Source: Sulfuriflexus mobilis (GTDB lineage: Bacteria; Pseudomonadota; Gammaproteobacteria; AKS1). From it: a stretch of 64,000 nucleotides of DNA. The notes beneath the pieces are model-generated. The model did not search any database. It saw nothing but the letters and a program-made list of their open reading frames with translations, and was not told the DNA's origin. The number at the start of each line of letters is the position of its first letter. Position 1 is the first letter of the stretch. Positions 9,100 to 18,908 of the stretch are shown here, piece by piece. The stretch spans positions 806,001 to 870,000 of the forward strand of contig NZ_AP018725.1 in assembly GCF_003967195.1 (NCBI RefSeq). The letters run 5' to 3'. Made by a program: the position numbers and the translations under genes.

Positions 9100-9212
9100 A
9101 CCGCGGCCGGGCCTACCGGTCTTTGCCGCTGGCAGGCATTGCCTTGCCGCCCTGGTGGCAAGCCGCCATCGAAAAAATCCATAAGCATCTGTAAGTAAAG
9201 TAAAAATTAAAC

Positions 9213-9229
9213 TTGGCACGGCCCTTGCT
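9213..9229 (+). promoter_or_regulatory. Sigma54 promoter of the flgB operon
   Basis: TTGGCACGGCCCTTGCT is a near-perfect sigma54 site (TGGCAC, 5 nt, TTGC), 37 nt upstream of the flgB start and the only promoter-like element between cheR and flgB. Confidence 0.92.
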
Positions 9230-9265
9230 CCTGTCTGATGTGAACACAACACAGCGGAGCGACAC

Positions 9266-9664
9266 ATGATACTGAGTTTTGACAATGCATTCGGGATACA
9301 CCCCCAGGCCATACAGTTGTATGCCCGTCGCAGCAGCGTGCTGGCTTCGAATCTGGCCAATGCCGATACCCCGAATTACAAAGCCCGTGATATTGATTTC
9401 CGCAGTGCCTTGAATCAGGCCAAGGGCGATGCCGGTCGGGTCCAGGCCACTCACGCCCGGCACTTCGGTATGGGCGGCAGCGGTGGCGACATGGCGGCAG
9501 AACCCGCCTATCGCACACCATTACAGCCCTCACTGGATGGCAATACTGTCGATGTACAGGTCGAACAGGCCGCCTTTGCGGATAACTCCATGCGCTATAT
9601 GGCCAGTCTGCGTTTTGTCACCGGTAGCGTGCAAGGTTTGTTGACCGCGCTGAGGGGGGAATAA
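9266..9664 (+). CDS. flgB: FlgB, proximal rod protein
   Basis: FlgB is one of the proximal rod subunits, exported by the flagellar type III apparatus and placed on FliE. The 132-residue protein shows the rod-family N-terminus with the asparagine-rich motif SSVLASNLANADTPNYKARD, and a C-terminal helix (FADNSMRYMASLRFVTGSV). There is no cleavable signal, as expected for a type III substrate. It is the first gene of the rod-hook operon behind the sigma54 promoter, and ends 3 nt before flgC. Confidence 0.96.
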   Translation: MILSFDNAFGIHPQAIQLYARRSSVLASNLANADTPNYKARDIDFRSALNQAKGDAGRVQATHARHFGMGGSGGDMAAEPAYRTPLQPSLDGNTVDVQVEQAAFADNSMRYMASLRFVTGSVQGLLTALRGE

Positions 9665-9667
9665 GTC

Positions 9668-10081
9668 ATGTCTTTATTCGGAAACTTTGATATCGCCGGT
9701 TCTGCCCTGAGTGCCCAGTCAGTGCGTTTGAACACCGTTGCCTCCAACCTCGCCAATGCCGATACCGTGAGCAGTAGCGCCGAAGGTACCTACCGAGCAC
9801 GTCAGCCACAGTTTGAAACGATTTTTAACGATGCCATGAACAACCCGCAAAGCGCAGGCGTTCATGTCAGGCAGATCCTTGAGAGTGAGGCCGCACCGCG
9901 GCAGCAGTACCAGCCGGAACATCCGATGGCAGATGAACAGGGTTATATCTGGCTGCCAAACGTGAATGCCATTGAAGAAATGGCCAATATGATCTCGGCC
10001 TCACGTACCTACCAGTCTAATGTCGAAGTGATGAATACATCCAAGCAATTGTTGTTACGTACCTTGAGTCTCGGTCAGTAA
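9668..10081 (+). CDS. flgC: FlgC, proximal rod protein
   Basis: This proximal rod subunit has 137 residues, the family norm. The N-terminal rod motif SVRLNTVASNLANADTVSSS and the C-terminal motif EEMANMISASRTYQSNVEVM, typical of axial proteins that pack as coiled coils, are clear. It is translated directly after flgB and before flgD in the same operon. Confidence 0.96.
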   Translation: MSLFGNFDIAGSALSAQSVRLNTVASNLANADTVSSSAEGTYRARQPQFETIFNDAMNNPQSAGVHVRQILESEAAPRQQYQPEHPMADEQGYIWLPNVNAIEEMANMISASRTYQSNVEVMNTSKQLLLRTLSLGQ

Positions 10082-10097
10082 CAGGGAGTGATTGAAA

Positions 10098-10781
10098 ATG
10101 AGCACAATTAATACAGATGCCTTGCAGAGTTTGGGGATTGCCGCTACTCAGCCAGGCACAGGTAAAGACTACAAAACGAAAGATGAACTCGGGCAGCAAG
10201 AGTTTCTTGAACTGATGGTTGCCCAGGTACGCAATCAGGACCCGTTCAAGCCACTGGAAAATGGCGAGTTCCTTTCCCAGATCGCGCAGTTTAGTACCGT
10301 GAACGGGATCCAGGACTTGCAAAGTTCGTTCTCGTCACTGGCAGGCTCGCTGAATTCCAACCAGGCCTTACAGGCCTCGGCACTGGTCGGCCGTTCAGTC
10401 ATGGTCAACAGCGACGTGGGTGTGCTGACGGCGGGAGGCACAATCAGTGGTGCCATCGGCTTGCCTGAGAACAGCAGCGAGGTTGCAGTTGGTTTTTATA
10501 ATGTTGCCGGTGAGTTGATCCGTGAAGTGCCGTTGGGTCCACAAAACAAGGGCATTATCGAATTTAAATGGGATGGCCTTAACGATGCCGGTGCTGCCGC
10601 AGCAAAGGGTGCTTACAAGATTGTCGCCCGGGCCAGGATTGACGGCGAGGATGTCGCACTCGCCACCCTGGTCAGGGATAACGTTGAGAGTGTCATCCTC
10701 GGACGCCCGGGTGAGGGCACCGTCCTGAATTTGTCAGCGCTCGGTGCGACTGACCTTAACCGCGTAGAAGAAATCCGCTAA
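10098..10781 (+). CDS. flgD: FlgD, hook-capping protein
   Basis: FlgD forms the cap under which hook subunits polymerise and is discarded when the hook is finished. The N-terminal segment has the export and cap region (QEFLELMVAQVRNQDPFKPL), followed by the beta-rich Ig/Tudor-like region (about 85-215) with KGIIEFKWDGLNDAG. ATG 10098 is preferred over TTG 10092 because AGGGAG at 10083-10088 is 9 nt from the ATG but only 3 nt from the TTG. The length (227 aa) is usual. Confidence 0.95.
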   Translation: MSTINTDALQSLGIAATQPGTGKDYKTKDELGQQEFLELMVAQVRNQDPFKPLENGEFLSQIAQFSTVNGIQDLQSSFSSLAGSLNSNQALQASALVGRSVMVNSDVGVLTAGGTISGAIGLPENSSEVAVGFYNVAGELIREVPLGPQNKGIIEFKWDGLNDAGAAAAKGAYKIVARARIDGEDVALATLVRDNVESVILGRPGEGTVLNLSALGATDLNRVEEIR

Positions 10782-10814
10782 TTGCGGGTAACCATGTAAC
10801 AGGAGAATTTTACC

Positions 10815-12398
10815 ATGCCATTTCGTACAGCACTTAGCGGACTCAATGCCGCCTCATCAGAACTGCGAATCATCGGTCATAACGTCGCCAACTCTTCAAC
10901 GGTGGGGTTTAAAAAATCCCGTGCCGAATTCGCCGACGTCTTTGCCAGCAGTGCGCTGGGGGTCTCTTCTAACGCCATTGGTACCGGTGTTCGGGTTGCC
11001 GCCGTATCTCAGCAGTTTTCACAGGGCAATGTCGGTTTTACCGATAATAATCTCGACCTGGCGATCAATGGTCAGGGCTTTTTCATCTTTAATGATAACG
11101 GCATCAGCTCTTATTCACGTGCCGGCCAGCTGGGTGTCGACCGTGAAGGGTATGTCGTCAATACTGGGGGGAGTCGCCTGACTGTCTTCCAGGCGGATCC
11201 GGCCGGCAATGTCACGGGTGGCCTTGGTGACCTGCAGCTGGATACCTCCGATATCGCACCTAATCCGACCTCGTTGGTCGACCTGGCCCTGAACCTTGAT
11301 TCCTCAGCGGCTATACCGGGCGCAGCAACCACAACAGATATTACCCTGGGTGGTACGACGCTGGATACTAACGATAGCCCATACACCTCACCAGGGTTCA
11401 CCCTTTATGACAATGATGGTCTGGGCGTACCCGCTTCCACACTGCTCTTCACCTATACCGGTGGTGGCGCACTGTGGGATGTTGAACTGCGTCCAGGTGG
11501 GGCGGCAACCGTGCCACCAACCATTCAGACAGGTGTGGATATTGGTACCGATACGGCATTGCTGAACTGGGACCCGGATGGTTCCGGTGCCCAGTTGAAT
11601 ATACCGATCACGATTGATACCACGGGTCTTACTTCGCAAACGGTTGCCGCGGCAGCCTCCAACACGACAGCATCCAGTACCCAGACCCAGGGTCCGTTCG
11701 ATGCCACCAATGCCAATACCTATAACAGCTCGACTTCGTTAGAGGTCTTTGACTCCCTCGGGGCCTCACACCTGGCGACAACCTACTACCGCAAGACCGA
11801 CGTGCCAAATCAGTGGCAGTCATACATGTTTGTGGATGGTACCCAGGTCAACGGTCCGGAGGTATTGGAGTTTTCACCCCAGGGTACGATTATTACCCCG
11901 GTTGCCCCGTCACAAGTCACGGTGGCGCCCTTTAACCCGGGTGGGGGTGCCGCCAATCTGGGTATCACGCTGGACTATGCCGACACCACCCAGTACGGCA
12001 GTGGCTTCTCGGTGAATGCACTGGTACAGGACGGTTTTACCACCGGTCGCCTGAGCGGTATTGATGTCAGCACTACCGGTGTGATCACCTCGCGCTTTAC
12101 CAATGGTCAGTCACGTACCCTTGGCCAGGTGGCACTCGCCAACTTTGCCAATCCACAGGGGCTGCGCCAGTTGGGTGGTACCACCTGGTCAGAGAGTTTT
12201 GACTCCGGCGCGGCACTGGTCAGTGCCGCTGGTTCAGGCAGCCTGGGTGTTATCCAGTCAGGTGCACTGGAGGGTTCCAACGTGGACCTGACCGAGCAAC
12301 TGGTCGGCATGATCACCGCGCAGCGTAACTTCCAGGCCAATGCTCAGGTGATCACTACGGCCGACACCATCACCCAGACGATTATCAATATTCGTTAA
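10815..12398 (+). CDS. flgE: FlgE, hook protein
   Basis: FlgE is the structural subunit of the hook. The N-terminal motif ALSGLNAASSELRIIGHNVA and the mid N-terminal motif DLAINGQGFFIFNDNG are typical, as is the C-terminal helix ending ITTADTITQTIINIR. At 527 residues it is longer than the enteric protein (about 400), the extra length being Thr/Ser/Gly-rich beta sequence in the surface domains (about residues 130-400). The Ser/Thr-rich insert is common in non-enteric hook proteins. Confidence 0.96.
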   Translation: MPFRTALSGLNAASSELRIIGHNVANSSTVGFKKSRAEFADVFASSALGVSSNAIGTGVRVAAVSQQFSQGNVGFTDNNLDLAINGQGFFIFNDNGISSYSRAGQLGVDREGYVVNTGGSRLTVFQADPAGNVTGGLGDLQLDTSDIAPNPTSLVDLALNLDSSAAIPGAATTTDITLGGTTLDTNDSPYTSPGFTLYDNDGLGVPASTLLFTYTGGGALWDVELRPGGAATVPPTIQTGVDIGTDTALLNWDPDGSGAQLNIPITIDTTGLTSQTVAAAASNTTASSTQTQGPFDATNANTYNSSTSLEVFDSLGASHLATTYYRKTDVPNQWQSYMFVDGTQVNGPEVLEFSPQGTIITPVAPSQVTVAPFNPGGGAANLGITLDYADTTQYGSGFSVNALVQDGFTTGRLSGIDVSTTGVITSRFTNGQSRTLGQVALANFANPQGLRQLGGTTWSESFDSGAALVSAAGSGSLGVIQSGALEGSNVDLTEQLVGMITAQRNFQANAQVITTADTITQTIINIR

Positions 12399-12423
12399 GG
12401 CTAAGGGTTAAGAGGAGAGACGC

Positions 12424-13167
12424 ATGGACAGATTGTTATACATCGCAATGACCGGTGCCAGCCAGGTAAGTCGTGCACAGGCAGTGAACAGTAACAATCT
12501 TGCGAATGCCAGCACGCAGGGTTTTCGCGCTGACCTTGATGCTTTCCGTAGCTTGCCGTTGAACGGCCCGGGCCACAGCAGTCGTGTCTATGCTGTGGAT
12601 TCGGGACAGGGTGTGGATTTCAGCCTGGGCTCCCTGAATGCTACCGGTAACTCACTTGATGTCGCCCTCAATGGTCAGGGCTGGATCGCCGTACAGGCCG
12701 CCGATGGCAGTGAGGCCTATAGCCGTGCCGGCAACCTGCAGGTTAATGAACTCGGCCAGTTGTTGACCGGTGCCGGTCAACCGGTGATCGGCCAGGACGG
12801 CGGTCCCATCTCGATCCCGCCGTTTGAAAAACTCGACATTGGTGATGACGGCACGATCTCGATTCGTGCCCAGGGGCAGGAGGCCGCCACCCTTGCCAAT
12901 GTCAATCGCATCAAGCTGGTAAACCCGGATACGGCAAACATGTATAAGGGGCACGATGGTCTGATGCGAGTGCAAGAGGGTGTTGCCGTCGTCGCCGATG
13001 CCAATATCAAATTACTTAACGGCATGATTGAAGGCAGTAATGTCAATGCCGTGGAATCCCTGGTCAACATGATCACCCTGGCGCGCCAGTTTGAGATGCA
13101 CGTCAAGATGATGTCTACGGCACAGGAAAATGATGCCGCATCAACGCAGTTGATGCGCATCGCTTAG
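12424..13167 (+). CDS. flgF: FlgF, proximal rod protein
   Basis: This rod subunit of 247 residues has N-terminal rod motif NSNNLANASTQGFRADLDAF and the shared hook/rod motif NSLDVALNGQGWIAVQAADG. The C-terminal motif is NAVESLVNMITLARQFEMHV, which packs in the rod core. It lies between flgE and flgG with short gaps (25 and 44 nt) in the sigma54-driven operon. A GAGAGACGC ribosome binding region precedes the ATG. Confidence 0.95.
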   Translation: MDRLLYIAMTGASQVSRAQAVNSNNLANASTQGFRADLDAFRSLPLNGPGHSSRVYAVDSGQGVDFSLGSLNATGNSLDVALNGQGWIAVQAADGSEAYSRAGNLQVNELGQLLTGAGQPVIGQDGGPISIPPFEKLDIGDDGTISIRAQGQEAATLANVNRIKLVNPDTANMYKGHDGLMRVQEGVAVVADANIKLLNGMIEGSNVNAVESLVNMITLARQFEMHVKMMSTAQENDAASTQLMRIA

Positions 13168-13211
13168 TTTGTCACACAACACAGTAAGAACACACAACAG
13201 AGGAAAGAATC

Positions 13212-13997
13212 ATGAACCCAGCACTCTGGATAGCAAAGACAGGGCTTGAGGCGCAACAAACCCGCCTTGGGGTTATTTCGAACAACCTGGCCAATGCCAA
13301 TACCACCGGTTTCAAAAAGGATCGCGCCCTTTTTGCCGATTTGATCTACCAGAACATTCGCCAGTCCGGTGCCTCGAGCACCCAGGACACACAGTTACCT
13401 ACCGGTTTAAACCTGGGTACGGGTGTGCGTACGGTTGCCACACAAAAGATCCATGTACAGGGCAATATTGTTCAGACTGAAAATGCACTGGATGTCGCGA
13501 TCCAGGGCGATGGTTATCTGCAGGTGCTGCGCCCGGATGGTACCCAGGCCTATACCCGTAACGGTGCCCTGCAGGTGGATTCGACCGGCCAGGTGGTTAC
13601 CGCAAACGGTGAAAGTATTCAGCCGGCGATCACCATCCCGCAGGATGCAATCTCAATCACTATCGGTAACGATGGCACAGTATCTGCTTTACAGCCGGGC
13701 ACGGCCGCACCGACCCAGGTCGGCACGGTGCAGCTGGCCGGCTTCGTCAACCCGGCAGGTTTACAGCCCCTGGGTGACAATCTGTTTGCCGAAACCGCAT
13801 CCAGTGGTGCCGCGCAGACAGGTAACCCAGGCCTGAATGGACTCGGTTCCCTGCTACAGGGCTTTGTAGAAAGCTCGAATGTCAACGTCGTCGAAGAACT
13901 GGTCAACATGATTGAGACCCAGCGCGTCTATGAGATGAACTCGCGCAGTATCTCCACGGCCGATCAGATGTTGCAATACGTTTCCAATAATCTCTAA
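13212..13997 (+). CDS. flgG: FlgG, distal rod protein
   Basis: FlgG forms the distal rod that crosses the P and L rings. The 261-residue sequence contains [20 protein letters not shown] at the N-terminus, [20 protein letters not shown] in the middle and [20 protein letters not shown] at the C-terminus, all diagnostic. The family-specific rod loop before the NGxG-type motif distinguishes it from FlgE. AGAGGAAAG provides its ribosome binding site. Confidence 0.96.
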   Translation: MNPALWIAKTGLEAQQTRLGVISNNLANANTTGFKKDRALFADLIYQNIRQSGASSTQDTQLPTGLNLGTGVRTVATQKIHVQGNIVQTENALDVAIQGDGYLQVLRPDGTQAYTRNGALQVDSTGQVVTANGESIQPAITIPQDAISITIGNDGTVSALQPGTAAPTQVGTVQLAGFVNPAGLQPLGDNLFAETASSGAAQTGNPGLNGLGSLLQGFVESSNVNVVEELVNMIETQRVYEMNSRSISTADQMLQYVSNNL

Positions 13998-14029
13998 GGC
14001 TTGAAAATTAATCGGCCCGGGAGGCAAAT

Positions 14030-14749
14030 ATGAATACCATTACTAATTTGATTTCAAGAGTTGTGTTGTTGTGTGTGTGCGTCATGTCACTGGTCGCCTG
14101 TCAAAGTTTGCCGGAGCGCGATCCGGCTTATGCGGCAGTTCGGCCAGTGGCACTGCCGCCTTTACAGAACAACAGCGGTTCTATTTATCAGGCGGGTTAC
14201 GATGTCCGCCTGTTTGAGGACAGTCGTGCACGACGTGTTGGTGACCTGCTGACGATTAATCTCGTTGAGAGCACCAATGCCAGCAAACAGGCCGCGACTG
14301 AGCTGAGCAAAACCACCGATACAAGTGTGGCCAACCCGACCATCCTCGGTACCACGCCGCAGTTCAATACGCCGGGTATTCTGCCACTGGCCAGTAACAA
14401 GAATAACAATCTTGGTTTTGGCCTGAGTTCGAGTAACGATTTTGAAGGCGATGGTTCGAGTAGTCAGAGCAACAGCCTGAAGGGTAGCATCACGGTAACC
14501 GTGGCCGAGGTCCTGCCGAATGGCTATCTGGTCGTGCGTGGTGAGAAGGTCACCAGCCTGAATCAGGGTCATGAGTATGTGCGTCTCTCGGGTATCGTTC
14601 GCCCGACGGATATCCGCCCGGATAACACCGTACTCTCAACCCAGATCGCCGATGCCCAGATCGCCTATACCGGTTCCGGTGCGGTGGCCGAGACCAATAC
14701 CATCGGCTGGCTGGCCCGCTTCTTTATCAGCGCACTCTTCCCCTTCTAA
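14030..14749 (+). CDS. flgH: FlgH, L-ring lipoprotein
   Basis: FlgH forms the outer-membrane L ring. The N-terminal signal ends in the lipobox LVAC (Cys about residue 24), so the mature protein is lipid-anchored. The body contains the conserved RARRVGDLLTINLVESTNAS and, near the C-terminus, EYVRLSGIVRPTDIRPDNTV. At 239 residues it is normal in size. It is the last gene of the flgB-led run before the separate sigma54 promoter of flgI. Confidence 0.96.
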   Translation: MNTITNLISRVVLLCVCVMSLVACQSLPERDPAYAAVRPVALPPLQNNSGSIYQAGYDVRLFEDSRARRVGDLLTINLVESTNASKQAATELSKTTDTSVANPTILGTTPQFNTPGILPLASNKNNNLGFGLSSSNDFEGDGSSSQSNSLKGSITVTVAEVLPNGYLVVRGEKVTSLNQGHEYVRLSGIVRPTDIRPDNTVLSTQIADAQIAYTGSGAVAETNTIGWLARFFISALFPF

Positions 14750-14757
14750 TCCCATAG

Positions 14758-14774
14758 TTGGCACCGACCTTGCA
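14758..14774 (+). promoter_or_regulatory. Sigma54 promoter of flgI
   Basis: TTGGCACCGACCTTGCA matches the sigma54 consensus with exact spacing, 56 nt upstream of the flgI start and 8 nt after the flgH stop. It implies an extra entry point inside the rod-ring gene series. Confidence 0.88.
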
Positions 14775-14830
14775 TTGTCTAGTGTAGAGACATTCAGGGT
14801 CGGTGATCGACCCCAAACGGGATAAATAAA

Positions 14831-15940
14831 ATGAAAAATCTGCTGAGTTCATGTTTGATTGGCCTGACCCTGCTGGGGCTGGCAAATGGCGCAAAGGCTG
14901 AAAGAATCAAGGATATAGCCTCAGTTGCCGGGGTGCGCAGCAATCAGCTGGTCGGATATGGCATCGTCGTCGGCCTCGATGGTACTGGTGACCAGACCAG
15001 CCAGACCCCGTTTACCGTACAGAGCCTGACAAACATGTTGGCGCAGAACGGCATAGCCTTGCCGCCCGGCGCCAATCCGCAATTGAAGAATATTGCCGCC
15101 GTCTCTATTCATGCCGAACTGCCGGCCTTCGCCAAGGTGGGGCAGACTATCGATATTACCGTTTCCTCGATTGGTAATGCCAAAAGCCTGCGCGGGGGCA
15201 GCCTGCTGATGAGTCCGCTGAAGGGTGCCGATGGTCAGGTCTATGCCGTGGCGCAGGGGAATCTCGTCGTCAGCGGCTTTGGCGCCGCTGCCGATGGTTC
15301 CAGTGTGACGGTAAACGTGCCCAGCGCCGGCCGCATCCCGGGTGGGGCAACCGTGGAGCGTGTCGTTGCCAACCCCTTTGGCAACGGTGACGGCATTGTG
15401 CTTAATCTGCATAGCGCAGACTTCACGACGGCCACGCAGACAGCCCTCTCCATTAATCAGACAATGGGTCTCGGTACCGCACAAGCCCTGGATGGGGCCT
15501 CGATCCGCGTCAATGCCCCACTGAGCCGGTCGCAGCGCGTGGCCTTTGTCTCGCTGCTGGAAAATCTTGAAGTCATTACCGGAGATGCCGCCGCTAAAGT
15601 GATTGTTAATTCACGTACCGGCACAGTTGTCATTGGTCAGAACGTCCGCGTCAAGCCGGCGGCTGTCTCGCATGGTTCCCTTGTCGTCACCATCAGCGCC
15701 AATCCGATCGTCAGCCAGCCGGGGCCACTGGCCGTGGCGGGACAGACCGTGGTCGTGCCGCAATCAGATATAGCGATCACCGAAGGCGACAACAAGATGT
15801 TCCTGTTTAACCCGGGGGTGTCACTGGATGAGATCGTCCGTGCGGTCAATCAGGTAGGGGCCGCGCCGGGCGACCTGGTGGCCATTCTTGAGGCACTCAA
15901 ACAGTCTGGTTCATTGAGTGCTGAGCTGATTATTATTTAA
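14831..15940 (+). CDS. flgI: FlgI, P-ring protein
   Basis: FlgI forms the P ring in the periplasm around the rod. The N-terminal signal peptide (hydrophobic [12 protein letters not shown], cleaved after AKA near residue 23) directs Sec export. The conserved N-terminal motif [20 protein letters not shown] and the downstream [14 protein letters not shown] are diagnostic. Length 369 equals the family. It is followed 12 nt later by flgJ. Confidence 0.97.
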   Translation: MKNLLSSCLIGLTLLGLANGAKAERIKDIASVAGVRSNQLVGYGIVVGLDGTGDQTSQTPFTVQSLTNMLAQNGIALPPGANPQLKNIAAVSIHAELPAFAKVGQTIDITVSSIGNAKSLRGGSLLMSPLKGADGQVYAVAQGNLVVSGFGAAADGSSVTVNVPSAGRIPGGATVERVVANPFGNGDGIVLNLHSADFTTATQTALSINQTMGLGTAQALDGASIRVNAPLSRSQRVAFVSLLENLEVITGDAAAKVIVNSRTGTVVIGQNVRVKPAAVSHGSLVVTISANPIVSQPGPLAVAGQTVVVPQSDIAITEGDNKMFLFNPGVSLDEIVRAVNQVGAAPGDLVAILEALKQSGSLSAELIII

Positions 15941-15952
15941 CGGACAAGACAA

Positions 15953-16888
15953 ATGAGCGCACCGGCATCGACAGCAGTATTCAACGACCTTGGCGGCCTC
16001 GCCAGCTTGCGTGGGCGCGCCAATGGTGGTGACCAGCAGGGGGCATTGAAAGAGGCCGCCAAACAATTCGAGGCGATCTTCCTCAACATGATGCTCAAAC
16101 AAATGCGCGAGGCCAGCTTTGGTGACCCGCTGTTTGACAGCTCGGCCGGAGACAATTATCGCAGCATGTTCGATCAACAACTGGCGTTGAACCTGTCGGA
16201 GTCCGGCAGCCTGGGCATTGCCAAGGTCATTGAACGCCAACTGGGCGGGCAGTTACCGAGTGAGTCGGCAAACAGTAATCCATTCAAAGACTACGCCTTT
16301 GTTGCGCCACGGCCCACTGCCGTAAACGTACCGACAGCCCCTGTGGTAAGTGAGGCTCGTCCGGTATCAGCGGCCGGTTCGCGTGTCGGCCAGGACAAGG
16401 CTTTCGACAGCCCGGACGCCTTCGTCGCCGCGATCTGGCCGCATGCCGAAAAGGCCGCGCAGGCGCTGGGGATCCCGACCGAGACCCTGGTGTCACAGGC
16501 GGCGCTGGAAACCGGTTGGGGCAAGTACATGATGAGCCATGCCGATGGCCGCCCCAGTTACAACCTGTTTGGCATCAAGGCCGATCAGCGTTGGGGCGGG
16601 GAACAGGTTTCAGTACAAACCACAGAATACCGTGACGGTGTGGTACAAAAGGAACGCGCCAACTTCCGCGCCTACAGTTCCCTGGGCGAGGGTTTTGCCG
16701 ATTACGTCGACTTCCTCAAGGGCAGTTCACGTTATAGCGAGGCCCTGAAGAGTCAGGGCAGTGCCAGGGACTTCCTGGTCAACCTGCAACAGGCCGGTTA
16801 CGCCACCGACCCTGCTTATGCCAATAAGATCCAGGGGATTATGCAGGGAGAAACACTGGAAGTGGCCCGGGCGAAACTAAACATTTAA
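15953..16888 (+). CDS. flgJ: FlgJ, rod-cap and peptidoglycan hydrolase
   Basis: This is the two-domain form of FlgJ. The N-terminal about 110 residues are the rod-scaffold domain (KQFEAIFLNMMLKQMREASF). The C-terminal part (about 155-311) is a glucosaminidase-type hydrolase that opens the cell wall for the rod, with the catalytic region LVSQAALETGWGKYMM and the motif YNLFGIKAD. A Pro/Ala-rich linker connects them. Size 311 matches the enteric protein. Confidence 0.96.
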   Translation: MSAPASTAVFNDLGGLASLRGRANGGDQQGALKEAAKQFEAIFLNMMLKQMREASFGDPLFDSSAGDNYRSMFDQQLALNLSESGSLGIAKVIERQLGGQLPSESANSNPFKDYAFVAPRPTAVNVPTAPVVSEARPVSAAGSRVGQDKAFDSPDAFVAAIWPHAEKAAQALGIPTETLVSQAALETGWGKYMMSHADGRPSYNLFGIKADQRWGGEQVSVQTTEYRDGVVQKERANFRAYSSLGEGFADYVDFLKGSSRYSEALKSQGSARDFLVNLQQAGYATDPAYANKIQGIMQGETLEVARAKLNI

Positions 16889-16966
16889 GCCGCAAGTCCG
16901 TTATAGAGGGCAGTGAGATGAAAAATGTGAAACCACATAACCGACATATTATGCAGGTGAGCGATC

Positions 16967-18904
16967 ATGGCTAGTGTCACAGACATTGGTACATCGGCAT
17001 TGCTGGCCTTTCAGCGCAGCCTCAGCACGGTTGGGCACAATATCGCCAATGCCACCGTGGAGGGTTATAGTCGTCAACGTGTAGGCCTGGGTACACAGGT
17101 GCCGAGTTTTACCGGGGCAGGCTATTTTGGTAATGGTGTGCGGGTGAACGATATCTCACGCCTTTATGACCAGTTTACGAATGACCGGATCCTCGTTAAC
17201 ACCACCAACCTGAGTCGTTCAGAGCATTTTTTAGGGCTTGCCTCGCAGGTGGATAATTTATTGGCCGACCCGGATGCCGGACTCTCACCTGCACTGCAAA
17301 ATCTTTTCAACTCACTGCAAAATTCTGTAGATGATCCGACTTCAACACCGGCCCGCCAGGTCCTGCTGAGTGATTCAGAGTCCCTGGTACAACGTTTCCA
17401 TAGTATTGATTCGCGTCTTCGGGAACTGGGTCTGAATGCTGAACGTGACTTGGTGAATATCACCACCGAGATTAATGGCCTGGCCCGTGCCCTGGCGAGT
17501 GTTAACCAGGACATTGTTAACGGCACCCAGGCCGGCGGTGATGTGCAACCTAATGACCTGCTCGATGAACGTGACCAACTGGTCAGGGAATTATCCGCAC
17601 TCACCAAGGTGGAGACGGTTCAGCAAAAAGATGGTGCCCTGAATGTCTTTATTGGCAATGGCCAGGGCCTGGTCGTCGGCGTCACCGTCAACGAACTCGG
17701 GGCCGTCCGTAACGCCTTTGACCCCGAGCGTTTTGATATTGTTGTCAAACAGGGACGGGTAAATGTGGACATTACCAAACAACTGGCTGGTGGGCGTCTT
17801 GGTGCGGTGGTGGATTTCCGAGAACAGGTACTGGTGCCCGGTCTCAACTCCCTGGGGAAAATTGCCATTGGTCTGAGTGCACAATTTAATGCCCAGCATG
17901 CGCTGGGGATAGACCTGCAAGGTGACCCCGGCCGCGCCTATTTCGATGTGCCGACCCCGGTTGTCGTGCCGAGCACGAATAACACCGGTTCGGGGACCTT
18001 GGCCGCAAGCCTCGTCGATGTAAGCAATCTGACCGCGAGTGATTACGAGGTATTGTATGACGGCGCCAATTACCGGGTGACGCGTCTTAGCGACAATGTA
18101 AATCTGTTTACCGGCTCGGCGGCAGCCCTCAACGCAACCCCGATTGACGGCTTTCAGATAAACGTCGCCGGTGCCCCGCTGGCAGGGGATACCTTCCAGG
18201 TGCGGCCAACCCGCCAGGCCTCGCGTGATATCGGCGTGGCGATTAAAGACCCCTCTCTCATTGCGCATGCGGCACCGCTGCGTGGTGTTACCGGCATCAG
18301 CAATACAGGCAATAGCAAATTTTCATTGGCACCGCTAGCGAATACCAGTAGTTTGCCTTTAGCGGCAGATATTAATCTGGCGTTTAGCCTGGATGCTGAT
18401 GGAGGGGGTAATCCGGGTTTTATCATTTCCGGTGGCCCGGGCGGGTTCGTACTTTACGACCCGGCAACGGAAAGTGCAGGCAAGCAGTTCACCCTGGCCG
18501 TACCCTATGATGGTATTGGCTTTACGATCAGCGGGGTGCCCGCTGCAGGCGATACCTTAAACATTGCCAATAATACCAACGGTGTTGGTGACAACCGTAA
18601 TGGCCTGTTATTGGCAGCGTTGCAAAGTGAGATCAGCCTGCGTGGAAATAATACCTTTCAAAGCGCATTTGCTGAATTGATCGCCGATGTCGGTACGCGC
18701 ACACGTCAGGCGCAGCTTACCAGTGATGCACAAGAGGTATTGCTGGAACAGTCGGTTGCCTCGCGTGAGGCGATCTCCGGTGTGAATCTGGATGAAGAGG
18801 CCGCCAACCTGGTTCGTCTGCAGCAGGCCTACCAGGCTGCCGCACAGGTCATCCAGGTTTCCAACAGTTTGTTTGATGAAGTGATTGCCGCCCTGAGAAG
18901 GTAA
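16967..18904 (+). CDS. flgK: FlgK, hook-filament junction protein 1
   Basis: FlgK joins hook to filament and is a FlgN client. The N-terminal axial motif LSTVGHNIANATVEGYSRQR and the C-terminal motif NLDEEAANLVRLQQAYQAAA are diagnostic. At 645 residues it is about 100 longer than the Salmonella protein, with additional beta-sandwich sequence in the central exposed region (about 330-530). A possible sigma28-like element upstream was too weak to list. It is followed 4 nt later by flgL. Confidence 0.95.
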   Translation: MASVTDIGTSALLAFQRSLSTVGHNIANATVEGYSRQRVGLGTQVPSFTGAGYFGNGVRVNDISRLYDQFTNDRILVNTTNLSRSEHFLGLASQVDNLLADPDAGLSPALQNLFNSLQNSVDDPTSTPARQVLLSDSESLVQRFHSIDSRLRELGLNAERDLVNITTEINGLARALASVNQDIVNGTQAGGDVQPNDLLDERDQLVRELSALTKVETVQQKDGALNVFIGNGQGLVVGVTVNELGAVRNAFDPERFDIVVKQGRVNVDITKQLAGGRLGAVVDFREQVLVPGLNSLGKIAIGLSAQFNAQHALGIDLQGDPGRAYFDVPTPVVVPSTNNTGSGTLAASLVDVSNLTASDYEVLYDGANYRVTRLSDNVNLFTGSAAALNATPIDGFQINVAGAPLAGDTFQVRPTRQASRDIGVAIKDPSLIAHAAPLRGVTGISNTGNSKFSLAPLANTSSLPLAADINLAFSLDADGGGNPGFIISGGPGGFVLYDPATESAGKQFTLAVPYDGIGFTISGVPAAGDTLNIANNTNGVGDNRNGLLLAALQSEISLRGNNTFQSAFAELIADVGTRTRQAQLTSDAQEVLLEQSVASREAISGVNLDEEAANLVRLQQAYQAAAQVIQVSNSLFDEVIAALRR

Positions 18905-18908
18905 TATT

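Noticed and set aside
16921-16947. AAAAATGT-N11-ACCGACAT as a sigma28 promoter of flgK
   Set aside because: Only 5/8 in both halves; such matches are expected by chance.
17591-18268. A 225-codon open frame on the minus strand inside flgK
   Set aside because: Low-quality composition and complete overlap with the well-supported FlgK frame; no promoter or partner genes on that strand.
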